The translations under genes were made by a program, and so were the position numbers. Under the pieces are notes generated by a model that ran no database searches, had not been told where the DNA came from, and worked only from the letters and a program-made list of their open reading frames with translations. Source: Paenibacillus luteus (GTDB lineage Bacteria; Bacillota; Bacilli; Paenibacillales; Paenibacillaceae). Taken from it: 64,000 nucleotides of DNA. The stretch lies in contig NZ_SKCD01000022.1 in the NCBI RefSeq assembly GCF_006542765.1, positions 62,001-126,000 on the forward strand, read 5' to 3'. Each line of letters begins with the position of its first letter. Position 1 is the stretch's first letter. This document shows, piece by piece, positions 1 through 8,266 of the stretch.

Positions 1-1372
1 TGTAAGTCAAGCTTCCAGGAAAACGAAACCCCTGAATTTTTAAATAATTTTCGGTATGGTCCAATTCATCCCGCAGTCGAACGAAGTTCGTATTACTCCG
101 AAACATAAATCGAAAATAACGAACCAAGGAAATAGATAATTCCTGTATTAAACTATATTTTTTTTCCTGTGCGAGATAGTAAACAACGTTTAAGCTATTC
201 AGAAAAAAATGAGGATTTATCTGAAGCTGCAGATGTTTCAGCTCAGCTTTTTGGCTAATTAATTGCTCTGCGTATACATTAATTTTTAATTGTTGGATTT
301 CGGAAACCATGCTGTTAAACGTCTCGTTCATCAGCTCGAATTCGTTGGAAGAAGGCAGTAGGTCAATTCTTTCTTCCAAGAACCCTTTTTTTATTTTTCG
401 CATAGCGAATACAAGCCGATTAATCGGCACCAAAATGACCTTTCTAATAAAAAATAAAGTCGCCACTAATAGAAATGCAGATCCGACTATAATAAATAAA
501 ATAATTCGTTGAAGATACGGAAGTTTCTCCAGAATAGCCTCATCGGGAATAACGGCAACCAGTCTGAAATTCCCCCTCACCGAATGTTTATCGGTCACTA
601 AATATTTTTCTTTTTGGCCCGTTATATAGTACGAATCTGATTTATTAATTAAGCTGATATGATTTTCAATAAAGAATGTCTCATCTTGAAGAGGTTCATC
701 GTTATCGTCAACAATCACTGCTTTTCCATTGGTTCCTAAATTCAACAAATCAAGAGGTCCCATAATATCGTTCGCGTTAACGCCAGCCCCGATGTATACG
801 TTTCCAGATTTAATGATATGAATAAGATAGAAACTCTCTTCCATTTTAACTGCTGTCCATTTGTCATTTGTATAGCCTTGATTCATGTCTTCATTCTTTA
901 ATAGGTTAACAATCACATGCTGAATTGAATCGTTCCCCGTGTATGCATGCCCAGTCGGTTTCGGAGCAAAAACCAAATCGTCATTTACTGTAGAATAAGC
1001 AAAGAAATAATCTAGACCTTTGTAATAGACACTATTATCGATTAGTTGCCGAAATAACAAATACTTTCCCATATTATAGAGATCAAGATTAGTCTCTTCT
1101 GAACGAGATAGAATGGAGAGCCCACTATCTTCTGATACGATCTTGTATAAATATCGATCAATATCATCTAAAGTGGCGTCGCTTAAATTCATGTAAAGGT
1201 TGACTAAATTGCTGTTGGATTGTGCCACCTGATTCCTTACAACCTCGATCGAGTACATGTTGTTGTAACTCAAAAATATTATTATAGGCATGATAATGAT
1301 AACAAGGCCCGCGGTTAGTTTAAAGCGAATTGAATTAAATATTGTACGGTTTACTGACCTATATTTGATCAT
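1..1372 (-). CDS. Sensor histidine kinase, YesM/LytS type (3' end off window)
   Basis: Membrane sensor kinase of a two-component system, presumably sensing a sugar outside the cell. I translated this frame directly: it opens with ATG at 1370-1372 behind an AAGG-type ribosome site and stays open to the left window edge (about 457 codons), so the C-terminal ATPase part is missing. An N-terminal membrane helix lies at about residues 18-38, followed by an extracellular sensor region, a second helix near residue 290 and a HAMP-like linker. The His_kinase box reads HLQLQINPHF near residue 385, where the first His is the expected phosphorylation site. Gene order downstream is unknown; a YesN-type regulator may follow outside the window. 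Family assignment is firm, the ligand unknown. Confidence 0.9.
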   Translation of the reverse strand, partial: MIKYRSVNRTIFNSIRFKLTAGLVIIIMPIIIFLSYNNMYSIEVVRNQVAQSNSNLVNLYMNLSDATLDDIDRYLYKIVSEDSGLSILSRSEETNLDLYNMGKYLLFRQLIDNSVYYKGLDYFFAYSTVNDDLVFAPKPTGHAYTGNDSIQHVIVNLLKNEDMNQGYTNDKWTAVKMEESFYLIHIIKSGNVYIGAGVNANDIMGPLDLLNLGTNGKAVIVDDNDEPLQDETFFIENHISLINKSDSYYITGQKEKYLVTDKHSVRGNFRLVAVIPDEAILEKLPYLQRIILFIIVGSAFLLVATLFFIRKVILVPINRLVFAMRKIKKGFLEERIDLLPSSNEFELMNETFNSMVSEIQQLKINVYAEQLISQKAELKHLQLQINPHFFLNSLNVVYYLAQEKKYSLIQELSISLVRYFRFMFRSNTNFVRLRDELDHTENYLKIQGFRFPGSLTY

Positions 1373-1770
1373 ACACACCTTACCTTTATAAGAGATATAC
1401 TTATTAAATAAGCAACTAACACATTAGTTTACCCGAAAATAATTTTATTAAATCGACCGTTGAAGGCCTGTATTGGTATTTCTCCACAATTCAGAAATCC
1501 TATTCATTATACAAGACAAACTGAACATTCAACCTTTGTTTTAATTATCTCCTGAATTAACATGAGTAATTCGAGAAATCTCCTTTTAACTACACAAATG
1601 AAGAAAAAGAACATCGTCCTGGATGTGGACGATGTTCTACTATCCGTAGAAAAACTTAATCAAAATCGATTCCTGAAACCATGTGAAGATAGAATGTTTA
1701 GCTCCGTTCACCATTCTCCAAAGGAGATTTTTCAAAATCTATAGAGTTACTTATCATTAAACTCTGTTTT
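1373..1770. other. Intergenic stretch without a gene
   Basis: AT-rich. It should hold the promoter of the sensor kinase (read leftwards) and it contains the terminator of the GH2 gene at about 1600-1638. A 60-codon plus-strand frame at 1562-1744 runs straight through that terminator hairpin and is not believed. Confidence 0.6.
1600..1638 (-). terminator. Rho-independent terminator of the hydrolase operon
   Basis: Read on the minus strand, a perfect 12-bp stem (AGAACATCGTCC pairing across a 7-base loop, 1608-1619 with 1627-1638) is followed directly by a T-rich run (complement of the A-rich 1600-1607). It lies about 130 bases after the GH2 stop codon. Confidence 0.85.
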
Positions 1771-4218
1771 TTAAAGTGCATTGATATGCACGGACTTTGG
1801 AGTACAGCCATCAGCCGTGACCGTCACTTTAATCACTCCGGCGCTGGTTGGACGAACAACTGCAAGGGCTCTCCCGTCGAAAGTCGAATGAAAGGTATCG
1901 AAAAAGTTTTCTTCCGACTTCGGATTGGCACTTCCGAATCCCTGCAGCATACCCGCACCTTCTACCGTGACGGATACCTTCCTATCTGCTGTGTTATACA
2001 GATTTCCTTTCACGTCTACCAAGCTAATCATAATAAACGACAGATCGTTGTCCGATGCGAAAATCTCTGTTCGATCCGCCTCCACCTTCAACATGATTTC
2101 ACCTGTAGCCGAACAAAGCTTCATCCGACCCGTTTCTTGTCCATCGGTATAGGCTACCGCTACAATTTCCCCTGCATGATACTCCGTTTCGAACTCAACT
2201 ATAAAGCGGTTCGGTTCACCTGCAACCGCCCTACCGGCCGATAAGCCATTCACCATAAATTCTATTTCTTCCGCATCGCTATACACTTCCACTTTGATCG
2301 GTTTACCTTCATACCCATTCCAGGACCAGCTTGATACGGAATCGCTCCAACTCCACATCATCGGAATCACTTCTTTTCCATAATGTAACGGCCTTTGAAC
2401 TGCGATGTACGGTTGCTTGCGCAAACCAAATACAATTTCGCGATAGTATGATACAGGGCGTCGATTCCCTATGATGTCAATATCTCCGCACCAAGCCGTA
2501 AACCACGGATAGCTGCCTACAATGCCCGATGCTAATTCAGCTGGATTATAAACAACTCTGCCGATTCCAGACTCGCCTATATAATCCCAGCCAGTCCAGG
2601 TAAAATCGCCAATGATACGACTATTTTCTTTTACCATCTTCCAATTTTTATCTATATCACTAGGTTTCGTTTCACTACCAACAATCACGCGGTTCGGAAA
2701 TTGTTCCATATCCATCAAGTAGCGCGCTTCCCCGTAGTTATATCCGGCAATGTCTGTATAAGCGAAGGATTCGGACGTATTTTCTTTAGCAAGATCGCTA
2801 GCCACGATTGCAGCCATATGTTCCCCCAAGTTATTCATCATCGTATTGATACCTTCACTTCCGCCTTCGCCGCTATTTGGTTGGTTTGCTTTCATCATTT
2901 TAACGATACCGTCCAATGAGGATACCATGAAGTTGATGGAATTCGTAATATATCGGGTGTCGTCAAGTGATCGGATTTTTTCGGCCATTTTGCGACCCCA
3001 AACTGAGTCAATCGGTCTTCCGGTTTCCGGAATTTCATTGCCGATCGTGTACATAATGACGCTCGGGTGATTGTAGTCTTTATCAACCATCGCTTGAATA
3101 TCTTTCTCCCACCATGTTGGGAAATTAAGCGCATAGTCATGATCGCCTTTCGTCGAGGTCCACATGTCAAAACTTTCGTCCAGCACCAACATGCCTAGAC
3201 GGTCGCAAGCATGAAGAAGCGCCTTGCTCATCGGATGATGCGCGCTACGCAGTGCATTGAAGCCTGCTCCCTTCAGGATTTCAATCCTGCGCTCCTCTGC
3301 CCGGTCTATGGTAGCGGCGCCGATTACGCCATTGTCATGGTGAATGCAAGCGCCCCGCAACTTAACGACCTCCCCATTAACACACAGTCCTTTATCTGGA
3401 TCCACCGTTAACGAGCGAATTCCGAAAGTGTTCGCTTCCTCGTCCAGCAATTCCCCATCCGCCGATAAAATGCGGGTTTGGCATTGATATAAATTCGGTT
3501 TATCGACGCACCAAAGTTTTGGCTCTCTGACATAGATACGTTGCCTTAGCGTCGCGCTTTCTCCTGCGAAAGTCGTAATCGGCGAAATCTCTCGTTCTAC
3601 AACATTGCCGTCTGAATCAACGATTTCCGTCTGTACGGTAACGGTTCGAGTGTGAAGGCCTTCGTTCTCGATCACAGTTGCCACGGTAACTACAGCACGT
3701 TCCTTATTAATATCGGGCGTCGATATTTTCACGCCATCCAGAGCGACATGTACCAAATTCCCCACAATTAGCCTGGTATTCCGATAGATCCCTGCACCGG
3801 AATACCAACGAGCGTCTTTAAGATTCATAGCGACGACTTTAATTTCATTCTCTTCACCATACTTTAGGAATCGATCCGCTTTAATATAAAAATTCGAGTA
3901 CCCATATGGATGCTGACCGGCAAAATCACTGTTAATGTACACCATTGCATTCATGTAAACGCCCTCGAACTCAATGGTTACCCTCTTATCTTTGTACTCC
4001 AACGGTACGAAGAACTTCTTTTTATAGTCATAGCTCCCTTCCGGGAAGGAACCGATGCCGACGTTCCCGCCTTCCTCAGGTTTAAGTTTCTTGTTCCAGA
4101 TCATGGCGTCATGCGGAAGTGTAATTTTCTTAGAAACTACCGGCGAAGCTGCAATTTCCGAGAAAAACCCTGCTTTCGGTCCTACTGTCCAATCATCGTT
4201 AAAGGAATTTCTAATCAT
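1771..4218 (-). CDS. Glycoside hydrolase family 2 (beta-galactosidase/beta-glucuronidase-like)
   Basis: Retaining beta-glycosidase acting on terminal beta-linked sugars. At 815 residues it is a short GH2 enzyme. The order is a sugar-binding jelly roll (SYDYKKKFFVP onwards), an immunoglobulin-like domain, a TIM barrel beginning near residue 285 (LRGACIHHDNG, RSAHHP), and C-terminal beta-sandwich domains. The acid/base Glu is in MYTIGNEIPETG near residue 395, and the likely nucleophile Glu in VGSETKPSD near 515. No signal peptide is visible, so it is probably cytoplasmic and acts on imported oligosaccharides. It is the last gene of a three-gene operon with two esterases, suggesting acylated plant oligosaccharides as substrate. 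A near-perfect palindrome lies in its leader. The exact sugar cannot be told from sequence. Confidence 0.92.
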   Translation of the reverse strand: MIRNSFNDDWTVGPKAGFFSEIAASPVVSKKITLPHDAMIWNKKLKPEEGGNVGIGSFPEGSYDYKKKFFVPLEYKDKRVTIEFEGVYMNAMVYINSDFAGQHPYGYSNFYIKADRFLKYGEENEIKVVAMNLKDARWYSGAGIYRNTRLIVGNLVHVALDGVKISTPDINKERAVVTVATVIENEGLHTRTVTVQTEIVDSDGNVVEREISPITTFAGESATLRQRIYVREPKLWCVDKPNLYQCQTRILSADGELLDEEANTFGIRSLTVDPDKGLCVNGEVVKLRGACIHHDNGVIGAATIDRAEERRIEILKGAGFNALRSAHHPMSKALLHACDRLGMLVLDESFDMWTSTKGDHDYALNFPTWWEKDIQAMVDKDYNHPSVIMYTIGNEIPETGRPIDSVWGRKMAEKIRSLDDTRYITNSINFMVSSLDGIVKMMKANQPNSGEGGSEGINTMMNNLGEHMAAIVASDLAKENTSESFAYTDIAGYNYGEARYLMDMEQFPNRVIVGSETKPSDIDKNWKMVKENSRIIGDFTWTGWDYIGESGIGRVVYNPAELASGIVGSYPWFTAWCGDIDIIGNRRPVSYYREIVFGLRKQPYIAVQRPLHYGKEVIPMMWSWSDSVSSWSWNGYEGKPIKVEVYSDAEEIEFMVNGLSAGRAVAGEPNRFIVEFETEYHAGEIVAVAYTDGQETGRMKLCSATGEIMLKVEADRTEIFASDNDLSFIMISLVDVKGNLYNTADRKVSVTVEGAGMLQGFGSANPKSEENFFDTFHSTFDGRALAVVRPTSAGVIKVTVTADGCTPKSVHINAL

Positions 4219-4322
4219 AGTTTATCTCGCCTTTCATCTTGCATTAGTTAGTTTTAGTTCCCAATATATGACGTGATTACTTGAAAACTAGAAAACAACA
4301 AGCGCCGCAATCGCCTTGAGCC

Positions 4323-4344
4323 CTGTCAATGGTACCATTGATAG
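4323..4344. repeat. 22-bp near-perfect palindrome, possible operator
   Basis: CTGTCAATGGTACCATTGATAG has one mismatch between half-sites and a perfect 16-bp core (TCAATGGTACCATTGA). It has no loop and no T-run, so it looks like a dimeric regulator site rather than a terminator. It lies between the SGNH gene stop and the GH2 start, about 105 bases before the latter. Confidence 0.55.
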
Positions 4345-4359
4345 GAGAATACATAGATT

Positions 4360-5043
4360 CTACAAATAATTTTGAATGACTTCTTTTACAACCATATAAC
4401 CTTCCGCATTCAAATGAAGACCATCATAAGTATATGTTGCATTTAATTCACCATTTGCATCAAGCAGTAATGGGTATACATCAATAAAAGTTATCTTAAG
4501 GTTTGCTGTCATATCTCTTATTCCTGCATTGATAGTTTGAATGATTTCGTTAGTCCGGGCCCCCATTACCTGCAAAGTGGTTTTGTTCACTTCTTCATTC
4601 GGATTTATCGGATACACGGATAGTACATAAAGTTTTACTTCGGACAGCGAGCTCAAAATTGATTTGCAAATTTCTTCTATTCGACGTACTATTTCATTTG
4701 GAGTGTCTGTGTCCATGGGATCATTCGTCCCGATCAGCAAAAAGACTTTTTCCGGTTTTAAGTCCAGAACTACATTCTGGAGCTTTTCCTGCAGGTCCCG
4801 CGTTTGATCACCTGCAATTCCTCTGTTGTACATTGGCTTATCGCTCTTCAGTAACTCGTGAATTGGGAAGCCTTCTGTAATAGAATCACCAATAAATACG
4901 ACTCCGCTTTCTTTTGCATATTTGTTCAAGCCGACAAAGGCGTTGAGCTTCTGCGTATTAAGCATGTTAACTGCATTATTGATGACTTCCATCATAGTAG
5001 GGTCTACGTTTGAAAATAAATGATTCTGTTTGTTATCACTCAT
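4360..5043 (-). CDS. SGNH/GDSL-family hydrolase (acetyl esterase-like)
   Basis: Serine esterase of the SGNH superfamily, probably removing acyl groups from sugars. All blocks are visible: block I FIGDSITEG with the nucleophile Ser near residue 54, block III GTND near 105, and block V DGLHLN near 208 holding the Asp and His. The length of 227 residues is normal for the single-domain type, and no signal peptide is seen, so it should be cytoplasmic. It lies 16 bases after the alpha/beta hydrolase and upstream of the GH2 gene in the same direction, consistent with an operon that deacylates and cleaves imported oligosaccharides. The preferred ester is not known. Confidence 0.88.
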   Translation of the reverse strand: MSDNKQNHLFSNVDPTMMEVINNAVNMLNTQKLNAFVGLNKYAKESGVVFIGDSITEGFPIHELLKSDKPMYNRGIAGDQTRDLQEKLQNVVLDLKPEKVFLLIGTNDPMDTDTPNEIVRRIEEICKSILSSLSEVKLYVLSVYPINPNEEVNKTTLQVMGARTNEIIQTINAGIRDMTANLKITFIDVYPLLLDANGELNATYTYDGLHLNAEGYMVVKEVIQNYL

Positions 5044-5059
5044 CAGAAAACCATCCTTT

Positions 5060-6061
5060 TTAGATTTTTTTTATAGCAAGAGGTATCGCTTTAAGATCGC
5101 ATTCTAATTTTCTGACTGCCTCTTCAGAGAGCGAGATATAATCCCCACCCATCTCTAATATCACACGTATAGAACCCATCATGGTAAGCTCCGAAGGGTT
5201 ATCTTTGAGTTCAGGGAGATCGATAATAATTCGTTCTTTACAAACCGGGTTATCCCATAACAATCCTATTTGAACATCCAGGTTGTATTCAATGATATCC
5301 TCAATTTTAGTGTGTATCAGCATTTCTCGGTTTGTATCAAACTCACCAAAAACATTCTTAATCCAAGCCACGCAGAGATCAAACCATTTTGACACGTCGT
5401 TATTTACCATCGTCCGCATACCAGATGATGAAAGAGGCTTAGCGAGCGACAATCCGTGATTTCCATTTTTAAATATATGAAGTTCAAAAGGGATTTTTTC
5501 TCTATCCATAGCAGTTGCAAAGGCTAGTGAATTATAAACTGGTACTACAGCATCCTCGAAGGTGTGGAAAATGAAGGCAGGGGGAGTCGCGGGATTTACA
5601 GCTTCATTCACAGCTGGAACTGGAAAGGCTAGAATATTACTCATGGATTCTAGAATACAAGGGTAACCTAAAATCAAGGCATTGGGCCTGATTTCCCCCA
5701 TGGTACCCAGTGCAGCAGCCAAGTGCCCTCCTGCGGAGAACCCACATACGGCGATTTTATTTGGATCGATGCCCCATTCACTACTTTTATTTCTTATTAA
5801 TTCCAAAGCTTCTTCCGCATCGTTTAGAGCCTTAGGAAACGATGCAGTTTCCTTTATCGAGTATCGCAAGATAAACGCATGATAGCCTTCAGCTAAGAAA
5901 GCCATTGCAACAGGTTCGGCCTCATGGTCCGCAAGCATTTGATAACCACCACCAGGTAATATGAGGATGGAAGGACGATTACGAGTATTAGAAAAAGGAT
6001 CTAGCAAATACGTAGTTAACGTTACATTCTTATTGGTAAGATTTATGGTCGTTGTTTTCAT
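5060..6061 (-). CDS. Alpha/beta hydrolase, acetyl-xylan-esterase-like
   Basis: Serine esterase of the BD-FAE/abhydrolase_3 type. The oxyanion motif LPGGGYQ is near residue 35, the nucleophile elbow GFSAGGH near 108-113, the Asp probably in FEDAVVP near 175 and the His in NGNHG near 205. A tail of about 70 residues follows the hydrolase core (TKIEDIIEY onwards) and resembles the small C-terminal alpha/beta fold found on some carbohydrate esterases, but I cannot name it. No signal peptide is seen. It is the first gene of the three-gene esterase-GH2 operon. A role in removing acetyl groups from xylan or pectin fragments is inferred from context. Confidence 0.88.
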   Translation of the reverse strand: MKTTTINLTNKNVTLTTYLLDPFSNTRNRPSILILPGGGYQMLADHEAEPVAMAFLAEGYHAFILRYSIKETASFPKALNDAEEALELIRNKSSEWGIDPNKIAVCGFSAGGHLAAALGTMGEIRPNALILGYPCILESMSNILAFPVPAVNEAVNPATPPAFIFHTFEDAVVPVYNSLAFATAMDREKIPFELHIFKNGNHGLSLAKPLSSSGMRTMVNNDVSKWFDLCVAWIKNVFGEFDTNREMLIHTKIEDIIEYNLDVQIGLLWDNPVCKERIIIDLPELKDNPSELTMMGSIRVILEMGGDYISLSEEAVRKLECDLKAIPLAIKKI

Positions 6062-6756
6062 AGTAGCTCTCCCATCTTTTACAGGTTATATGGTTTCTTC
6101 TTGTTCCTGATTCCACTGTGGTATCTGTTGTCGTTATCCCCTATATTTCTATTGCTACTATGCGCTGTAGTGATTACGCCTTAATACTGAAATCAAAAAC
6201 ACTGAGGCATAGAAGACTATTCCTCATTTAAAAACGTTTAAATCTTTTTAATCCTACTTCATTGTACTTGTATGTTTTACACTCAGCTTCTATATTTCCG
6301 TTATTTTTCTTTTAAATTTCAGTTATCTGGCTAAGGTGAGATTTATATAAGTGAGGATTCTTTTGGCAGAGCCTGTCGCAAATTTCGAGAAAGTAGTTAA
6401 ACGAACCACGAATAACCGGATTTATTAACTTGGCTAATTCCTCGATGGAAACAGATTTATTGCACATAAGCTAGACCTTATCCCAGCGACCGCTCAAAAT
6501 CTCTGGTTTCGACCGTACATTATCTTAACGACGTTTCATCAGTTCTTCACATTCGTTCATCTTCATGACACTTACCGCCCAATTCACTTGGCCTTTTCCA
6601 ATTGCGCTCAGCACCACAACTTTTGATTGCAGCACCCAACGGCCGTTTAAAATCTACAGCTGAATGTCGATTCTAAGGGGCCTAACCTCATCTCATGCAA
6701 AGCTCGAAAAGCTGCTTTTATCACTCCATTCATTGCTGCTTTTCTTCAGGACACAC
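6062..6756. other. Gene-poor stretch with degenerate coding remnants
   Basis: No intact gene. The first 250 bases are AT-rich promoter-like DNA before the esterase operon. A short minus-strand frame at 6312-6467 resembles a group II intron maturase end (separate entry). Another short minus-strand frame at about 6527-6655 reads as protein-like (AIGKGQVNW, MKMNECEELMKRR) before a stop, but I cannot assign it. The region looks like decayed mobile DNA. Confidence 0.4.
6312..6467 (-). pseudogene. Possible relic of a group II intron maturase C-terminus
   Basis: A 51-codon minus-strand frame (ATG at 6465-6467, stop at 6312-6314) contains SIEELAKLINPVIRG followed by FNYF. Group II intron-encoded reverse transcriptases carry a very similar stretch just after their domain X (typically LAKxxNPxIRGWINYY). 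Everything upstream of this motif (reverse transcriptase domain) and downstream (HNH domain) is missing or scrambled. The resemblance is short, so this could be chance. Confidence 0.35.
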
Positions 6757-6810
6757 TAAGCGTCAAACAGCCCCCACCTTGTCATCAAGTTGAGGGCTGT
6801 TTGACGCTTA
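6757..6810. repeat. 17-bp perfect inverted repeat
   Basis: TAAGCGTCAAACAGCCC (6757-6773) is repeated as its exact reverse complement at 6794-6810 across a 20-base loop. There is no T-run on either side, so it is not a standard terminator. It sits next to the cotJ terminator and may be a transcription barrier or a remnant of a mobile element end. Confidence 0.6.
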
Positions 6811-6812
6811 CC

Positions 6813-6851
6813 AAAAAACCTCCCCACAGCCAAAATCGCTGTAGAGAGGTT
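6813..6851 (-). terminator. Rho-independent terminator of cotJ operon
   Basis: On the minus strand a stem built from AACCTC and ACAGC with their complements (one internal mismatch loop) is followed by TTTTTT (complement of 6813-6818). It begins four bases after the cotJC stop. Confidence 0.85.
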
Positions 6852-6855
6852 CCCT

Positions 6856-7434
6856 CTAATAAAAAATCTTCTCATCCCGTTTTTCCTTAAGGATTTCCAC
6901 CGCTTCCCGAAACCGCAGCGAATGCACGATCTCGCGCTCCCGCAGGAACTTCAAGCTGTCCTGCAAATCCACGTCATCTGTCAGGTCAATCAGCCACTGA
7001 TAAGTAGCGCGCGCTTTCTCCTCCGCTGCAATATCCTCATACAGATCCGCGATCGGATCGCCTTTGGCCTGGATATAGGCTGCCGTCCACGGAACGCCGC
7101 CTGCGTTCTCATAGAACAAAGCACTGTCGTGGGCAACGTAATGTGCGCCAAGCCCCGCTTTTTTCAATTGCTCAGGCGTCGCATCTTTTGTTAATTTATA
7201 AATCATCGTAGCAATCATTTCCAAGTGAGCAAATTCCTCCGTTCCAATATCCGTAAGCAAACCAATGACTTTGTCCGGAATCGTATAGCGCTGGTTTAAA
7301 TAGCGAAGCGCCGCAGCAAGCTCGCCGTCGGCGCCGCCGTACTGCTCCATGAGGAATTTCGCCATTAAAGGATCACATTTGCTGACGCGTACGGGATATT
7401 GCAACTTTTTCTCATACACCCACATGCACGACAC
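6856..7434 (-). CDS. cotJC: Spore coat protein CotJC (manganese-catalase-like)
   Basis: Ferritin-like four-helix protein of the manganese catalase family, laid down in the inner spore coat. At 192 residues it has the length of CotJC rather than of full manganese catalases. Typical metal-binding positions are visible: Glu in GADGELAAALRYL, the EEFAHLE motif near residue 70, and AAEEKARATYQWL near 140. Last gene of cotJA-cotJB-cotJC, all on the minus strand and closely spaced. In Bacillus the operon is expressed in the mother cell under sigma-E; I did not find a convincing sigma-E promoter here. Confidence 0.96.
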   Translation of the reverse strand: MSCMWVYEKKLQYPVRVSKCDPLMAKFLMEQYGGADGELAAALRYLNQRYTIPDKVIGLLTDIGTEEFAHLEMIATMIYKLTKDATPEQLKKAGLGAHYVAHDSALFYENAGGVPWTAAYIQAKGDPIADLYEDIAAEEKARATYQWLIDLTDDVDLQDSLKFLREREIVHSLRFREAVEILKEKRDEKIFY

Positions 7435-7473
7435 CTCCTCTACCGTATTCAGCAGCCAGAGACAGCTCCATCA

Positions 7474-7737
7474 TCATACCTGCCAAGGCCAAGGCGCCTC
7501 ATTCCAGGACCAAGGCACACCCGACAAGCTTTGGCCAAAATGCTTCAAAGGACCATATTTTGTCTCATATTGGTAAGCAATCTGGTGCCTGATCTCCGCG
7601 CAATGATTATATTGCTGTATAGCATTGCTGTCATTCGGGTGGGTATCCAAATATAAATTCAATTCAACCAGAACAAAATCGATCGCCTGCAGCTCGTGCA
7701 GCAGCTTGTAATAGTCCTCGTTCAAAACAGCGGACAT
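7474..7737 (-). CDS. cotJB: Spore coat protein CotJB
   Basis: Small coat assembly protein (87 residues), usual length for the family. The recognisable features are the N-terminal helix YYKLLHELQAIDFVLVELNL and the aromatic, proline-rich end GVPWSWNEAPWPW. It lies two bases after cotJA and upstream of cotJC, an order conserved in spore formers. Start chosen at ATG 7735-7737, close behind the cotJA stop, which suggests translational coupling. Confidence 0.94.
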   Translation of the reverse strand: MSAVLNEDYYKLLHELQAIDFVLVELNLYLDTHPNDSNAIQQYNHCAEIRHQIAYQYETKYGPLKHFGQSLSGVPWSWNEAPWPWQV

Positions 7738-7739
7738 CG

Positions 7740-7967
7740 TTAATCACCCGCTTCCAGTTTCGTATTTTTGGAATCATAAGGACTAAATAACGCGGGCCAG
7801 AGCGTTCCATATTTGAGCGCTTCATAGGGTGAGAACTGCGGCAAATTCGGAGGCTGAAAGGGGATAAATAATTGCGGCGGCGTGCTGAAGCTCTTCAGGC
7901 GGATAGGCGGACAGGGATCAAATGGACCAACAAAAGGCTTATAATAGCGAATCTGATTATTTTCCAT
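7740..7967 (-). CDS. cotJA: Spore coat-associated protein CotJA
   Basis: Short proline- and phenylalanine-rich coat protein (75 residues) with the family pattern of FVGPFDPCPP near the start and a C-terminal YEALKYGTLWPALFSPY. I chose ATG 7965-7967 because GAGGGGAG lies seven bases before it; an in-frame start nine codons upstream has no such site. First gene of the cotJ operon. CotJA and CotJC are known to depend on each other for coat assembly in Bacillus subtilis. Confidence 0.92.
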   Translation of the reverse strand: MENNQIRYYKPFVGPFDPCPPIRLKSFSTPPQLFIPFQPPNLPQFSPYEALKYGTLWPALFSPYDSKNTKLEAGD

Positions 7968-8191
7968 GCGGTCTCCCCTCACAACGTTCTTCAAGGAATT
8001 ATATGCCTCTAGACTTGGCTACCATGCATTAAAATGAGGTAAACCATTTCTGTATCGGTACAGATGACCCTTTTGTTCATTGTGGCCCGCGCTCATCTCC
8101 TTTACGATGATAACAAGCAAACGATCATGCAAATCTAATTCATTTTGACAAGCAAAAACGCCTTCGGCGTCCTTCCGACGCTAAAGTAGCT

Positions 8192-8220
8192 TTGACGGTG
8201 AAATATAAACCCTATATAAC
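8192..8220 (+). promoter_or_regulatory. Sigma-A-type promoter before the N-acetyltransferase gene
   Basis: TTGACG (8192-8197) and TATAAC (8215-8220) are separated by 17 bases, a near-consensus housekeeping promoter ending about 45 bases before the start codon. Confidence 0.75.
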
Positions 8221-8266
8221 CTAACAAACTTATACATTCTTATCTTTATAAAAAGAGGTGCTCGCT

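Noticed and set aside
1562..1744. 60-codon plus-strand frame
   Set aside because: It reads through the terminator hairpin of the GH2 gene, has no ribosome site and no family resemblance.
6527..6655. Minus-strand fragment AIGKGQVNW...MKRR as a gene
   Set aside because: No start codon or ribosome site, in-frame stop just upstream, and no recognised domain.
7968..8060. Sigma-E promoter before cotJA (CATATAAT)
   Set aside because: The -10-like box is present but no sigma-E -35 box lies at the proper distance.
8159..8183. Terminator for the region before cotJ (ACGCC-GAA-GGCGT plus T-run on minus strand)
   Set aside because: The stem is only five pairs and no minus-strand gene ends there; it could at most stop stray transcripts.
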